Origin: Nocardia amamiensis NBRC 102102 | GTDB taxonomy: Bacteria; Actinomycetota; Actinomycetes; Mycobacteriales; Mycobacteriaceae | Direction: 5' to 3' | NCBI RefSeq assembly: GCF_001612745.1 | Contig: NZ_BDBA01000024.1 | Location: 32,057 to 96,056, forward strand | Length of the DNA: 64,000 nt | In this document: one piece after another, positions 43,307 through 51,172 of the stretch | How positions within the stretch are numbered: position 1 is the first letter of the stretch | How the letters are laid out: every line of letters starts with the position of its first letter | The notes under the pieces: model-generated | What the model was told of the DNA's origin: nothing | Seen by the model: only the letters and a program-made list of their open reading frames with translations | Database searches by the model: none | Program-made: the position numbers and the translations under genes

Positions 43307-45208
43307 ATGGCACCGGCCGAGCAGCGCAAGTCGGACGCAGTCTCGGCGGCCGAGCTCGTGGTCGAGCGGCTCCGCCTGCTGCTGGACGCGCATCTCGATC
43401 CTGACGGCGAACACGCTGAGCGACTGGCCCCGGTCGAGGCGAGGCTCGCCGGGCCGGAGGGCGCGTTCCGTCAGCGGCTCGGCGACTTGTTCGGCCTCAC
43501 CGAAGGTGAGATCGACGCACTGGACCTCGCCGTCGCCGTCGCCGTCGAACCCGCCCTCGCCGCGGAGGTCGCCCAGGTGCAGGGCATGCCGTCGCGGTAT
43601 TTGCCGGGCGAGATCGCGCTGCGACTCCTCCTCGGACACAGCCCGAGCCCGGTAGTCCGCAGTGGGTCGCCGCTGCTGTCCTGGGGGTTCGTCGAGGTCG
43701 TCCAGTTCGCACCCGACGAACCTGCGCTGTTCCGGGCCGACCCGGCCGTCGTGGACTGGTACTTCGGGACGCTCTCGGCCTCCGCGATCCCGGTACGCCG
43801 AGCGCCGGACGTCGAGCCGCTCCCGGAGTGGCGGGTGGCCGACCACGCGCGACGGATCGAGGGCATCCTCGCCGAGCAGAAGCCCGTCCGGCTCGTGCTC
43901 GTCGGCCGGCGCGGCACCGGCCGGGCCAGCCTGGCGGCCGCCATCGCCAAGCACCTCGGCAGACAGGCGATCTGCGTCGACCCGGAGTCGCTGACGCACG
44001 GCGCGGGCTACTCGACGTTCCTGCGGCTGCAGCGGCTCGCGCTGCTGGGCGATCTGGTGTTGGTCTGGCGCGGCGCACCCGCGTCGTGGCCTGCAGCCCT
44101 GCCGGTGGCGATGTTGCAGGCGGTCACGCTGGAGCCCGGCGAGTCGCTCGCTCCGGTGGACGGCATCGTGGACCTCGACATCCCGATGCCGCTGCTGGGG
44201 AAGGACACCCTCGGCGCGCTCTACCGCAGCTACCTGCCGGCGGTGGCCGACCAGCTGGACGTGGTCGTCGGTCAGCCAAGGGTCGGCGACCTCGCCGACG
44301 CCGCGGCACAGCAGATCACCACCCCCGAGGACCTGCGCCGCTTCCTGCGGCAGCGCAACAGCGCCCGCACCGCTCAGATCGGCAGGGTCGAGCGGGTGTC
44401 GTACACCTGGGACGACCTCGTGCTGGCGGATCAGACGAAGACGATGCTGCAAGCGTTCGAGGCTGAGGCCCGCAGCCGCGCCACCCTGCTCGCCGACGAG
44501 AAGCGCCGGCGCCTGTTCGGAGACACTGCCCAACTGAGCGCCCTGTTCTCAGGACCGCCCGGGCTCGGCAAGTCGATGTCGGCCAAGGTGATCGCGCATG
44601 AGCTCGGCCTGGACCTGCTCGTCGTCGACTCGGCCGCGATCACCAGCAAATTCATCGGAGAAACGGCCAAGAACCTGTCGCTGGCCTTCGAGGTTGCCCG
44701 GGACGCCCAGTGCGCGTTGATGTTCGAGGAGGCCGACAGCTTCTTCACCACCCGGGTGAAGGTGGAGACGGCCAACGATCGCCACAGCAATGCCGACATC
44801 GGCCACTTACTGCAGCTGATGGAAAACCACGACGGCCTGGTGATGCTCTCGAGCAACCGGCGCTCCAACATCGATGCGGCCTTCACCCGCCGGCTCCGCT
44901 TCATAGTCGAGTTCCGCCCGCCCACGCAGGCCGAGCGTGAGCAGCTGTGGGAACGCGCCCTGGCCGCCCTCGGCATGGCCGAGCCGATGCGGCAGGCGGT
45001 CGTGCCCGCGGTCGCCGCAGCCCACGAGCTCACACCCGCACAGATCAAAGGCGCGGCGCTGACGGCGGCCTACCGGGCTGGCGACACCGGCATCACCGGC
45101 GCGGAGGTCGAGCAGGCAGCCCGACTGGAGCTGCAGAAGGAGGGCCGGCTGATCAGCGCCGTCCCCGAGACTCCTGTCCCCGCACGGAAGGCGATTGCAC
45201 ATGGTTGA
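43307..45208 (+). CDS. eCIS AAA+ ATPase (Afp15-like)
   Basis: This 633-residue protein has Walker A GPPGLGKS (G416-S423), Walker B ALMFEEAD (near residue 472) and sensor region MLSSNRRSNIDAAFTRRLRF. An earlier degenerate P-loop, VGRRGTGRASL near residue 200, has the shape of an inactive first ATPase unit. It is the eCIS hallmark ATPase, required for particle assembly or stability. ATG 43307 follows the upstream stop by one base. It overlaps the next gene by eight bases. Confidence 0.92.
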   Translation: MAPAEQRKSDAVSAAELVVERLRLLLDAHLDPDGEHAERLAPVEARLAGPEGAFRQRLGDLFGLTEGEIDALDLAVAVAVEPALAAEVAQVQGMPSRYLPGEIALRLLLGHSPSPVVRSGSPLLSWGFVEVVQFAPDEPALFRADPAVVDWYFGTLSASAIPVRRAPDVEPLPEWRVADHARRIEGILAEQKPVRLVLVGRRGTGRASLAAAIAKHLGRQAICVDPESLTHGAGYSTFLRLQRLALLGDLVLVWRGAPASWPAALPVAMLQAVTLEPGESLAPVDGIVDLDIPMPLLGKDTLGALYRSYLPAVADQLDVVVGQPRVGDLADAAAQQITTPEDLRRFLRQRNSARTAQIGRVERVSYTWDDLVLADQTKTMLQAFEAEARSRATLLADEKRRRLFGDTAQLSALFSGPPGLGKSMSAKVIAHELGLDLLVVDSAAITSKFIGETAKNLSLAFEVARDAQCALMFEEADSFFTTRVKVETANDRHSNADIGHLLQLMENHDGLVMLSSNRRSNIDAAFTRRLRFIVEFRPPTQAEREQLWERALAALGMAEPMRQAVVPAVAAAHELTPAQIKGAALTAAYRAGDTGITGAEVEQAARLELQKEGRLISAVPETPVPARKAIAHG

Positions 45209-45899
45209 CACCGGTCACCCGAGATCGCCGGCACTTATGCACGGAGCGCTGGTGCAGCTCGCCGAGGATCTCGGCGTCATCGTGCCGCTCGTCATCCCCT
45301 TCCAGTACAACCCGGCGAAGGTGACACGTGGCTTCGAGCCGTGGAACCCGTTCGCCACCGACCCTCAGAACCAGGCCTCTCAGACTCCGCTCGTGCAGCC
45401 GTTCGACCCCCACGAGACCTATGGGTTCGAACTCGATCTGGACGCCACCGACGACCTGGCGGCGGGCAACCCGCTGGCTGCGGCGACCGGCGTGGCTTCG
45501 CGGATCGCGGCCCTGCGCAAGCTGATCGAGCCCACCGAGGGCGTGGTCGGCGACCTGGTCGCCGCGGCGTCGGGCCTGCTCGGGGGAGCTGCCCGGCAGG
45601 CCGACCGGCCGGCCGTGCCGATCACCCTGTTCGTGCTCGGCCCCGGGACGATCGTGCCGGTCCGGATCACCTCATTTTCTGTCGAGGTGACCGAATTCCT
45701 GCCGTCGCTGTACCCACACATGGCCAAGGTGACCCTCGCCCTGCAGGTGCTCACCCCCGATGTCTTCAAGTGCAAGAAGGGCACCGCCATCACCGTCGCC
45801 GTGGCGGCGTATCGGTTCACGAAGCTCCAGGAGGACGCGCTCGCGCTGGTGGCCGCGGCGGGCGGGGCAGCCGCGACCGTGTCGATGCTGCCGATCTAG
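45201..45899 (+). CDS. eCIS tube/baseplate adaptor protein (Afp7-like CIS_tube domain)
   Basis: This 232-residue protein contains VPLVIPFQYNPAKVTRGFEPWN, the N-terminal signature of the contractile-injection tube-like adaptor, and VPVRITSFSVEVTEFLPSLYPH, then MAKVTLALQVLT. In Afp this domain is fused to LysM; here the LysM-like part is a separate gene downstream. It connects the tube to the hub. Confidence 0.82.
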   Translation: MVDTGHPRSPALMHGALVQLAEDLGVIVPLVIPFQYNPAKVTRGFEPWNPFATDPQNQASQTPLVQPFDPHETYGFELDLDATDDLAAGNPLAAATGVASRIAALRKLIEPTEGVVGDLVAAASGLLGGAARQADRPAVPITLFVLGPGTIVPVRITSFSVEVTEFLPSLYPHMAKVTLALQVLTPDVFKCKKGTAITVAVAAYRFTKLQEDALALVAAAGGAAATVSMLPI

Positions 45900-45928
45900 C
45901 CGGGTCCAGAGGGAAAGGAGAGAAGGAC

Positions 45929-46213
45929 GTGTCCGTGTTCGACGAGAAGAGCCGCTACCTGAAGTACTCGAATGTGCTCGAAGCCGTGGACGAGCGCGGC
46001 CGGACGGTGAACTGGGTAACGCCCGCACGGATACCCGCGCAGCGTCTGCTCGGCGAGCACCTCCGACGCGAGGGGCAGCGGCTCGACCGAATCGCGGGGC
46101 ACTACCTCGACGACCCGACGGGCTTCTGGCGGATCGCCGCGATCAACGACGCGATGACCGCAGACGCTATCGCCGACCTGTCGCGCGTACGCATCCCCGT
46201 GCGGGAGGGCTGA
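45929..46213 (+). CDS. LysM/gp53-like small baseplate protein
   Basis: This 94-residue protein begins SVFDEKSRYLKYSNVLEAVD and has a LysM-like ending RIAGHYLDDPTGFWRIAAIN and IADLSRVRIPV. Such short LysM-type proteins bind the hub in tails. It starts with GTG behind AAAGGAG at good distance. The stop overlaps the hub ATG. Confidence 0.7.
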   Translation: MSVFDEKSRYLKYSNVLEAVDERGRTVNWVTPARIPAQRLLGEHLRREGQRLDRIAGHYLDDPTGFWRIAAINDAMTADAIADLSRVRIPVREG

Positions 46214-47376
46214 TGGGCTTCGGCGCGATCCTCACCACCGGCGACGGTCTCTCCCCGCTCGCAGAGGATGTCATGCGCTGGATCGTCGAGGTCCGCGTCG
46301 AACAGGAGCTCAGCAAGCCCACGATCTACGCTGTTCGGTTCGAGGACGACCTGTGCGAGGGGAACCCCGTCGTAGCCGGTCGTCCCGAACTCCAGGCAAA
46401 CCAGGTGCTCGGCATCTTTGTGTCGTCCGACGACGGCTACGAGTGTCTGGTCCACGGCCCGATCACCCGGTTGCGCACCTCGTCGATGGTCGGCGGCACC
46501 GGTTCCTGGGTAGAGGTCCACGGGCAGGACCGCCGCGTGGAGATGGACCGGATCGGCGTCCAGGCGACGTGGACCGGCAAGGCGTCCGAGGCCGCCCAGC
46601 GCGTCATCGAGGCATATGGGTACGAGGCCGACTGCGAAGAGACCCGCAAGGAGTACTCCGACGGCCAGAACGCCCTCAACCAGCGCGGCACCGACCTCGC
46701 CTTTCTCGAGGACATCGCCCGCAAGAACAACCTCGAGCTGTGGCTCAGCTACGAGACCTCCGGCCGGCCCGATGCCTTCTCGGTCAGCACCACCGTCAAC
46801 GTGCGCAGTTCGCCGACCCGGACCTCGGCGCCCGGTCTGTCGCTGCCGCTCGCGCCCCCTGTGCTGCGGGCGCCGGGCGGCAAGGTACTGCGCGTCCAAC
46901 CGCCGCCGGACGCCTGTGCGTCGGTCGCCCGGTTCGACACCCACGTGGACTTCGAGCGGCCCGGCGCCGCCCGCGGGTTCGCCCAGACCGTCGACAACGG
47001 CGAGACCTCGGAGCAGACCACCAGTCCGACCGACCCGACATTGGGGGAGGAGCGCGCCGACATCGTCGCGGTCGACGGCGTTGAGCGCACCGCCCTGGCG
47101 CCCCCGGTGACCGACCCCGACGAGCACTACCTGGCTCAGGAGGCACTGCTCACCGAGGCCGCCTGGTTCGTGCAGGTCGACTGCTCGGCCACTCTCGAAC
47201 AGCTCGGCTTCCCGCCGCAGCCGCACCAAATCGTCGACGTCCAGTACGCCGGCGAACGGCTGTCCGGCCCGTACCAGGTCATGAAGGCGACCCACATCAT
47301 CAACGCCGCCGACTCCTATGTCGACTTCAAGATCCGTGCCAACGGCCTACGCGAGACCCAGGGGGTGGTGCCGTGA
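46213..47376 (+). CDS. Baseplate hub protein (gp27/GPD-like, VgrG N-terminal part)
   Basis: This 387-residue protein has DVMRWIVEVRVEQELSKPTI, then YECLVHGPITRLRTSS, KEYSDGQNALNQRGTDLAFL and EDIARKNNLELWLSYE. This is the phage D/gp27 domain that forms the trimeric hub. It ends after YQVMKATHIINA without the OB-fold and spike, which are a separate gene immediately downstream with a four-base overlap. Confidence 0.88.
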   Translation: MGFGAILTTGDGLSPLAEDVMRWIVEVRVEQELSKPTIYAVRFEDDLCEGNPVVAGRPELQANQVLGIFVSSDDGYECLVHGPITRLRTSSMVGGTGSWVEVHGQDRRVEMDRIGVQATWTGKASEAAQRVIEAYGYEADCEETRKEYSDGQNALNQRGTDLAFLEDIARKNNLELWLSYETSGRPDAFSVSTTVNVRSSPTRTSAPGLSLPLAPPVLRAPGGKVLRVQPPPDACASVARFDTHVDFERPGAARGFAQTVDNGETSEQTTSPTDPTLGEERADIVAVDGVERTALAPPVTDPDEHYLAQEALLTEAAWFVQVDCSATLEQLGFPPQPHQIVDVQYAGERLSGPYQVMKATHIINAADSYVDFKIRANGLRETQGVVP

Positions 47377-47903
47377 GCGAGGACGTCGACCGCGTCGTCC
47401 AGGCGCTGAGCCAGCGATTCTTCGGCAAGTACCGCGGCGAGGTCACCGATACCAAAGACTCGACCGGCCGCGCCCGGCTCAAGGTGAAGTGCCCAGCGGT
47501 CCTCGGCCAGGAGGAGGTCTGGGCCATGCCGGCCGCCCCGTACGCCGGCGACAGCGTAGGTTTCTTCGCTCTGCCGCCCTCCGGCGCCTCGGTGTGGGTG
47601 GAGTTCGAGGCCGGGGAGATCAACCAGCCGATCTGGTCGGGCTGCTTCTGGAAGGACGGAGAGATCCAGGCGGGCGACGCCGAGGAGGGCGTGATGTTCC
47701 TGAAGACCCCAGGGTTCAGCATCCGCGTGGACAACGACCAAGGCACGGTCGAGATCGAGGCCTCCGGAGGAGCCAAGATCACTCTCGACTCCAACGGCAT
47801 CACCCTGGAGGCCCCCGAGGTCAGCCTGAGCGCCAACGGTGCGTCCGCCAAGCTCTCCGCGAGTGGCTTCGACGCCATGAGCGGCGCCCTGACGGTGATG
47901 TGA
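47373..47903 (+). CDS. gp5/gpV-like OB-fold spike protein
   Basis: This 176-residue protein has FFGKYRGEVTDTKDSTGRAR, then VWAMPAAPYAG, FALPPSGASVWVEFEAGEIN and IWSGCFW, the gp5 OB-fold. A C-terminal beta-helix-like ending follows (VEIEASGGAKITLDSNGITL). It forms the central spike on the gp27-like hub. In most eCIS this is fused with the hub in a VgrG-type chain. Confidence 0.88.
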   Translation: MSEDVDRVVQALSQRFFGKYRGEVTDTKDSTGRARLKVKCPAVLGQEEVWAMPAAPYAGDSVGFFALPPSGASVWVEFEAGEINQPIWSGCFWKDGEIQAGDAEEGVMFLKTPGFSIRVDNDQGTVEIEASGGAKITLDSNGITLEAPEVSLSANGASAKLSASGFDAMSGALTVM

Positions 47904-47913
47904 AGGAGCTGTC

Positions 47914-48210
47914 ATGGCCATGCCCACCGTCACCCTCCCCTCCGGTGTCAACGCCGGCGGTCCGGCCGTCGCCTTCGTCAGTGCCAACACCCGGGTCAAG
48001 AGCCAGAGCGGCTACCTGGGGCTCCAGTTCGATGTCGTCTTGTTCGGCGGGCCGATGGCCACCGGGATGTGGGCCACCGCCGGCAACCATGTGTTCGTCA
48101 ACCAGGTGCCGGTGGTGCTGCAGAACTCGACCGGTACGGCGGTTGGTCCGGGGCCCGCGTCGGCTCCTATGTCCGTCGTACTCGGCGACACCAGGGTGAG
48201 AGGGAGCTGA
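47914..48210 (+). CDS. PAAR-like spike tip protein
   Basis: This 98-residue beta-rich protein reads VTLPSGVNAGGPAVAFVSAN, then KSQSGYLGLQFDVVLFGGPM and HVFVNQVPVVLQNSTGTAVG. Size, position directly after the spike gene and the regular short strands point to a tip-sharpening PAAR-like protein. The classic PAAR motif is not evident. Confidence 0.6.
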   Translation: MAMPTVTLPSGVNAGGPAVAFVSANTRVKSQSGYLGLQFDVVLFGGPMATGMWATAGNHVFVNQVPVVLQNSTGTAVGPGPASAPMSVVLGDTRVRGS

Positions 48211-48211
48211 C

Positions 48212-48589
48212 ATGGCGATTCCGGTCCGGCACCTGCGCTTCCCGTTCGGCGTGGCACTCACCGGCGGCACCGTCGCCGAGGAGCCCGACGACGACGTGTA
48301 CGTGCGGCAGTTGATCCGCCAGGTGCTCCTGACGGCCCGGGGCGAGCGCGTGTGCCGGCCGGACTTCGGGGCAGGCCTGCGGCGCCAGGTCTTCGCCCCG
48401 CTCAACGACACCTCGGCGGCCCTCACCCGGACGCTCGTCTACGAGGCCCTGGTCACCTGGCTCGGCACCCTGATCAAGGTGGAGCAGGTGACCGTGCGCG
48501 CCGAGGCCGAGACTTTGCGGGTGAGCGTCGAGTACCTCAACATCGCGCGAGGCGAGCGGCGCCTGCTCGACGAGGACGTGACGCTGTGA
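48212..48589 (+). CDS. gp25/GPW-family baseplate wedge protein (Afp9-like)
   Basis: This 125-residue protein has the gp25 order: LIRQVLLTARGERVCRPDFG, then GLRRQVFAPLND and LVYEALVTWLGTLIKVEQVT. The RP-x-FG-x-GL word is the family hallmark. It is the inner wedge subunit that starts sheath assembly. It overlaps the next gene by four bases. Confidence 0.92.
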   Translation: MAIPVRHLRFPFGVALTGGTVAEEPDDDVYVRQLIRQVLLTARGERVCRPDFGAGLRRQVFAPLNDTSAALTRTLVYEALVTWLGTLIKVEQVTVRAEAETLRVSVEYLNIARGERRLLDEDVTL

Positions 48590-51171
48590 GCGCCGGGCGC
48601 GAGAGCAGGCTCGGCGTCCTGTGCCGGCAGGTACCGCGAGTGCTGACCGGCATCGACTTCGTGCAGGTGGTCGACCCGGTGGACCAGACCCGGCTCCGCA
48701 TCCTCTTCGTCATCGAGCCCGATGACGTCACCCCCCCGCTGGTCTCCCCGGCCGACCTCGCCAACCCCAGCAACGGCGCCACCGACGTCGATGTGTCGAT
48801 CACCGCTCGCCACGGGTCGGCGGCGATCGAGGTGACCACGAAGGACTGGCGACAGGTCACCCTCGACAGCCTTACCCGTATCTGCCTGGAGATCGTGGTC
48901 GCCGAGCCCGGCGGGTTCGAACCGTATGTCCTGACCCTCACCCACCGGCCCTCGGGAGGCGGGCCGGTGCAGTTCGATCCGTTCTCCTCGAGCGTGGTCT
49001 TCGACTTCAAGCAGGCCTGCGAGACCGGATTCGACTGCGAGCACCACCCTGGGTGTCCGCATGAGCCGGGCGTCGACTTCCCTGTCGATTACCTGGCGCG
49101 CGACTTCGGTAGCCTGCGCCGGGCTCTGCTGGATTTCGCCGCCCAACGCCACCAGGACTGGCGCGAGCCCATCGTGGCCGACTCCGGCGTGATGATGCTG
49201 GAGATCATGGCCGCGCTCGGCGACGAGTTCTCCTACGCCCAGGACCGCTCCGACGGCGAGACCCGGTTCGGCAGCGCGACCCAGCGCGCGAGCCTCTTCT
49301 CCCACGCCCGGCTGGTCGAGTACCGGCCGGACGTCGGCTGCCCGGCCAGTGGCGAGGTCGTGGTCTCCGCGTCGGCCGCGGGGACCGTGCCCGCCGACGC
49401 GGTCGTGCATGCGGCCGGCCGTTCCCTGGCGGTTGTGCCCTTCAGCATCGACGTGCCGCTGTGGGTGCACCCGTTCTGGAATTCGCTGCCCGTCCACAGC
49501 CCCGACCCGGAGCAGGACTGCCTGGCTGCCGGTCTGACCTCGATACTGGTCGCGACCGGGACGCCGCCCGCGAGCAGCACGCCGCCGGACCCGAGCAACC
49601 CGGGCGCCGGCCTGTCGCTGCCGGACTTCCTGGGCGGCCGCCGGGTGATGCTGGTGTCCGATCCCGCGGACGCCTCGAAGGGCCGCCGCGCCTGGCCGGT
49701 GACCGTCACCTCGGTCGCCCAGCTCGTCGACCCACTCATCCTCGTCGGCGGCGCGCCCACCCAGGTGCTCCGGCTTTCGTGGGAGGAGGTCGCGGCCACG
49801 CCCTTCGACCTACCGATCGACGGGCTCACGGTGGCTTTCAACGTCGCCTCGGTGACCGCCGGTGAGCCGGTCATCGAGTACGCCCGGGCCGGGGGCGACG
49901 ACGACATCGAGGCGGTGCACGCCGGCCTGCCGCCGCTGGTCGAGGAGAAGCTCCTGCAGCTGCCCCGTCTGGTGGAGCGCGAAGGCCCGTACGCCGGCCT
50001 CGACGGCACCGACCGTACGGTTATCGCCCGCGTGGGTCTCGCCGCCACCGAGCCGATGTCACTGCGCTTCGACAGCGTCGGCCGGCCGCGCGTGACCGTG
50101 CACGAGATCGTTCCCCCGGCGGCGTTCCCGAGCCCGCTGCCCAGTGACCCGGCTGAGGTGCTCAGCCTGTTCGGCGACGGCGTGGAGTATCAGTGGGTCC
50201 CGGACCTGCTCCAGCTCGATCTCGACACACTCGGGTTCGTCGTCGAGCCGGGCATGTGGCGCACCGTCGACACCCACCGGCTGCCCACGTCCGACTTCGC
50301 CTTCCGCGACTACGCGAGCGACGCCGGGTGGACCGTGAAGTTCGGCTTCGGCGACCTCGGGAGCTCCCCGGCCGACGGCACCCTGCTGCGCCTGCGCTAT
50401 TACACCGACCCAGGCCTCGACGGGAACATCGCCAGCTTCACGATCGCGCTCTCGTGGCCGTTCGGGCCGAAGCCGGACCCTCAGCTGTCCGGCTTCGTCT
50501 CCGCAGTCACCAACCCGCTGCCGTTCGCCAACGCGAGCATCGAGGAGACGGCCGGGTCGATCAGGCTCAACGCGCCCCAGCACTACCGCGCCCGGCCGCG
50601 GCGGGCGGTTCGCCCGGAGGACTACAGCACTATCATCGAGCTGCTGCCCTGGGTCGACCGTGCCCACTCGACCACGCGTTGGACCGGCTCATGGTCCACC
50701 GATTTCGTCGCGGTCGACCCCGAGGACTCGGTCGCCATGTCCGACGAGCAGCGCGGTGAGCTGGCCGCCGAGATCGACTGCATCAGGCTGGCCGCGAGGG
50801 ATGCGCGGTCCGTCGACCCGGCGTACCGCGACATCGACCTCGAGGTGTCGGTGTGTGTGGCGGCGGGCTTCGCCGTCGGCGACGTCCTCGAACGGGTGCG
50901 CGACCGGCTCGCGCCACCGGGATTCTTCGCCCCGGCGAACTTCACCTTCGGCGAGCCGCTGCACCGCTCCGCCGTCGAGGCGGCCGTCCAAGGCGTGCCC
51001 GGCGTCGCGCATGTCGACGCCCTCAATGTCCGGGTGCACGGGGTGGGGGACTGGCGGCCCTTCACCGAGGCAGCCATCGCGGCCGACCCCGACGAGATCA
51101 TCCGGCTCCAGGACGACCCGAACCACTCGACGCTCGGCCTGCTCCGAGTGCACGCGGCAGGGGTGATGTGA
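48586..51171 (+). CDS. Large baseplate wedge protein (baseplate J/Afp11-like)
   Basis: This 861-residue protein begins SAGRESRLGVLCRQVPRVLT with a beta-rich N-domain of about 150 residues. A central wedge signature is VDYLARDFGSLRRALLDFAA, followed by MMLEIMAALGDEFSYAQDR. Near the end, ARPRRAVRPEDYSTIIELLP and FAPANFTFGEPL are typical of gp6/J-like proteins. It forms the baseplate ring together with the next gene product. Confidence 0.85.
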   Translation: MSAGRESRLGVLCRQVPRVLTGIDFVQVVDPVDQTRLRILFVIEPDDVTPPLVSPADLANPSNGATDVDVSITARHGSAAIEVTTKDWRQVTLDSLTRICLEIVVAEPGGFEPYVLTLTHRPSGGGPVQFDPFSSSVVFDFKQACETGFDCEHHPGCPHEPGVDFPVDYLARDFGSLRRALLDFAAQRHQDWREPIVADSGVMMLEIMAALGDEFSYAQDRSDGETRFGSATQRASLFSHARLVEYRPDVGCPASGEVVVSASAAGTVPADAVVHAAGRSLAVVPFSIDVPLWVHPFWNSLPVHSPDPEQDCLAAGLTSILVATGTPPASSTPPDPSNPGAGLSLPDFLGGRRVMLVSDPADASKGRRAWPVTVTSVAQLVDPLILVGGAPTQVLRLSWEEVAATPFDLPIDGLTVAFNVASVTAGEPVIEYARAGGDDDIEAVHAGLPPLVEEKLLQLPRLVEREGPYAGLDGTDRTVIARVGLAATEPMSLRFDSVGRPRVTVHEIVPPAAFPSPLPSDPAEVLSLFGDGVEYQWVPDLLQLDLDTLGFVVEPGMWRTVDTHRLPTSDFAFRDYASDAGWTVKFGFGDLGSSPADGTLLRLRYYTDPGLDGNIASFTIALSWPFGPKPDPQLSGFVSAVTNPLPFANASIEETAGSIRLNAPQHYRARPRRAVRPEDYSTIIELLPWVDRAHSTTRWTGSWSTDFVAVDPEDSVAMSDEQRGELAAEIDCIRLAARDARSVDPAYRDIDLEVSVCVAAGFAVGDVLERVRDRLAPPGFFAPANFTFGEPLHRSAVEAAVQGVPGVAHVDALNVRVHGVGDWRPFTEAAIAADPDEIIRLQDDPNHSTLGLLRVHAAGVM

Positions 51172-51172
51172 G

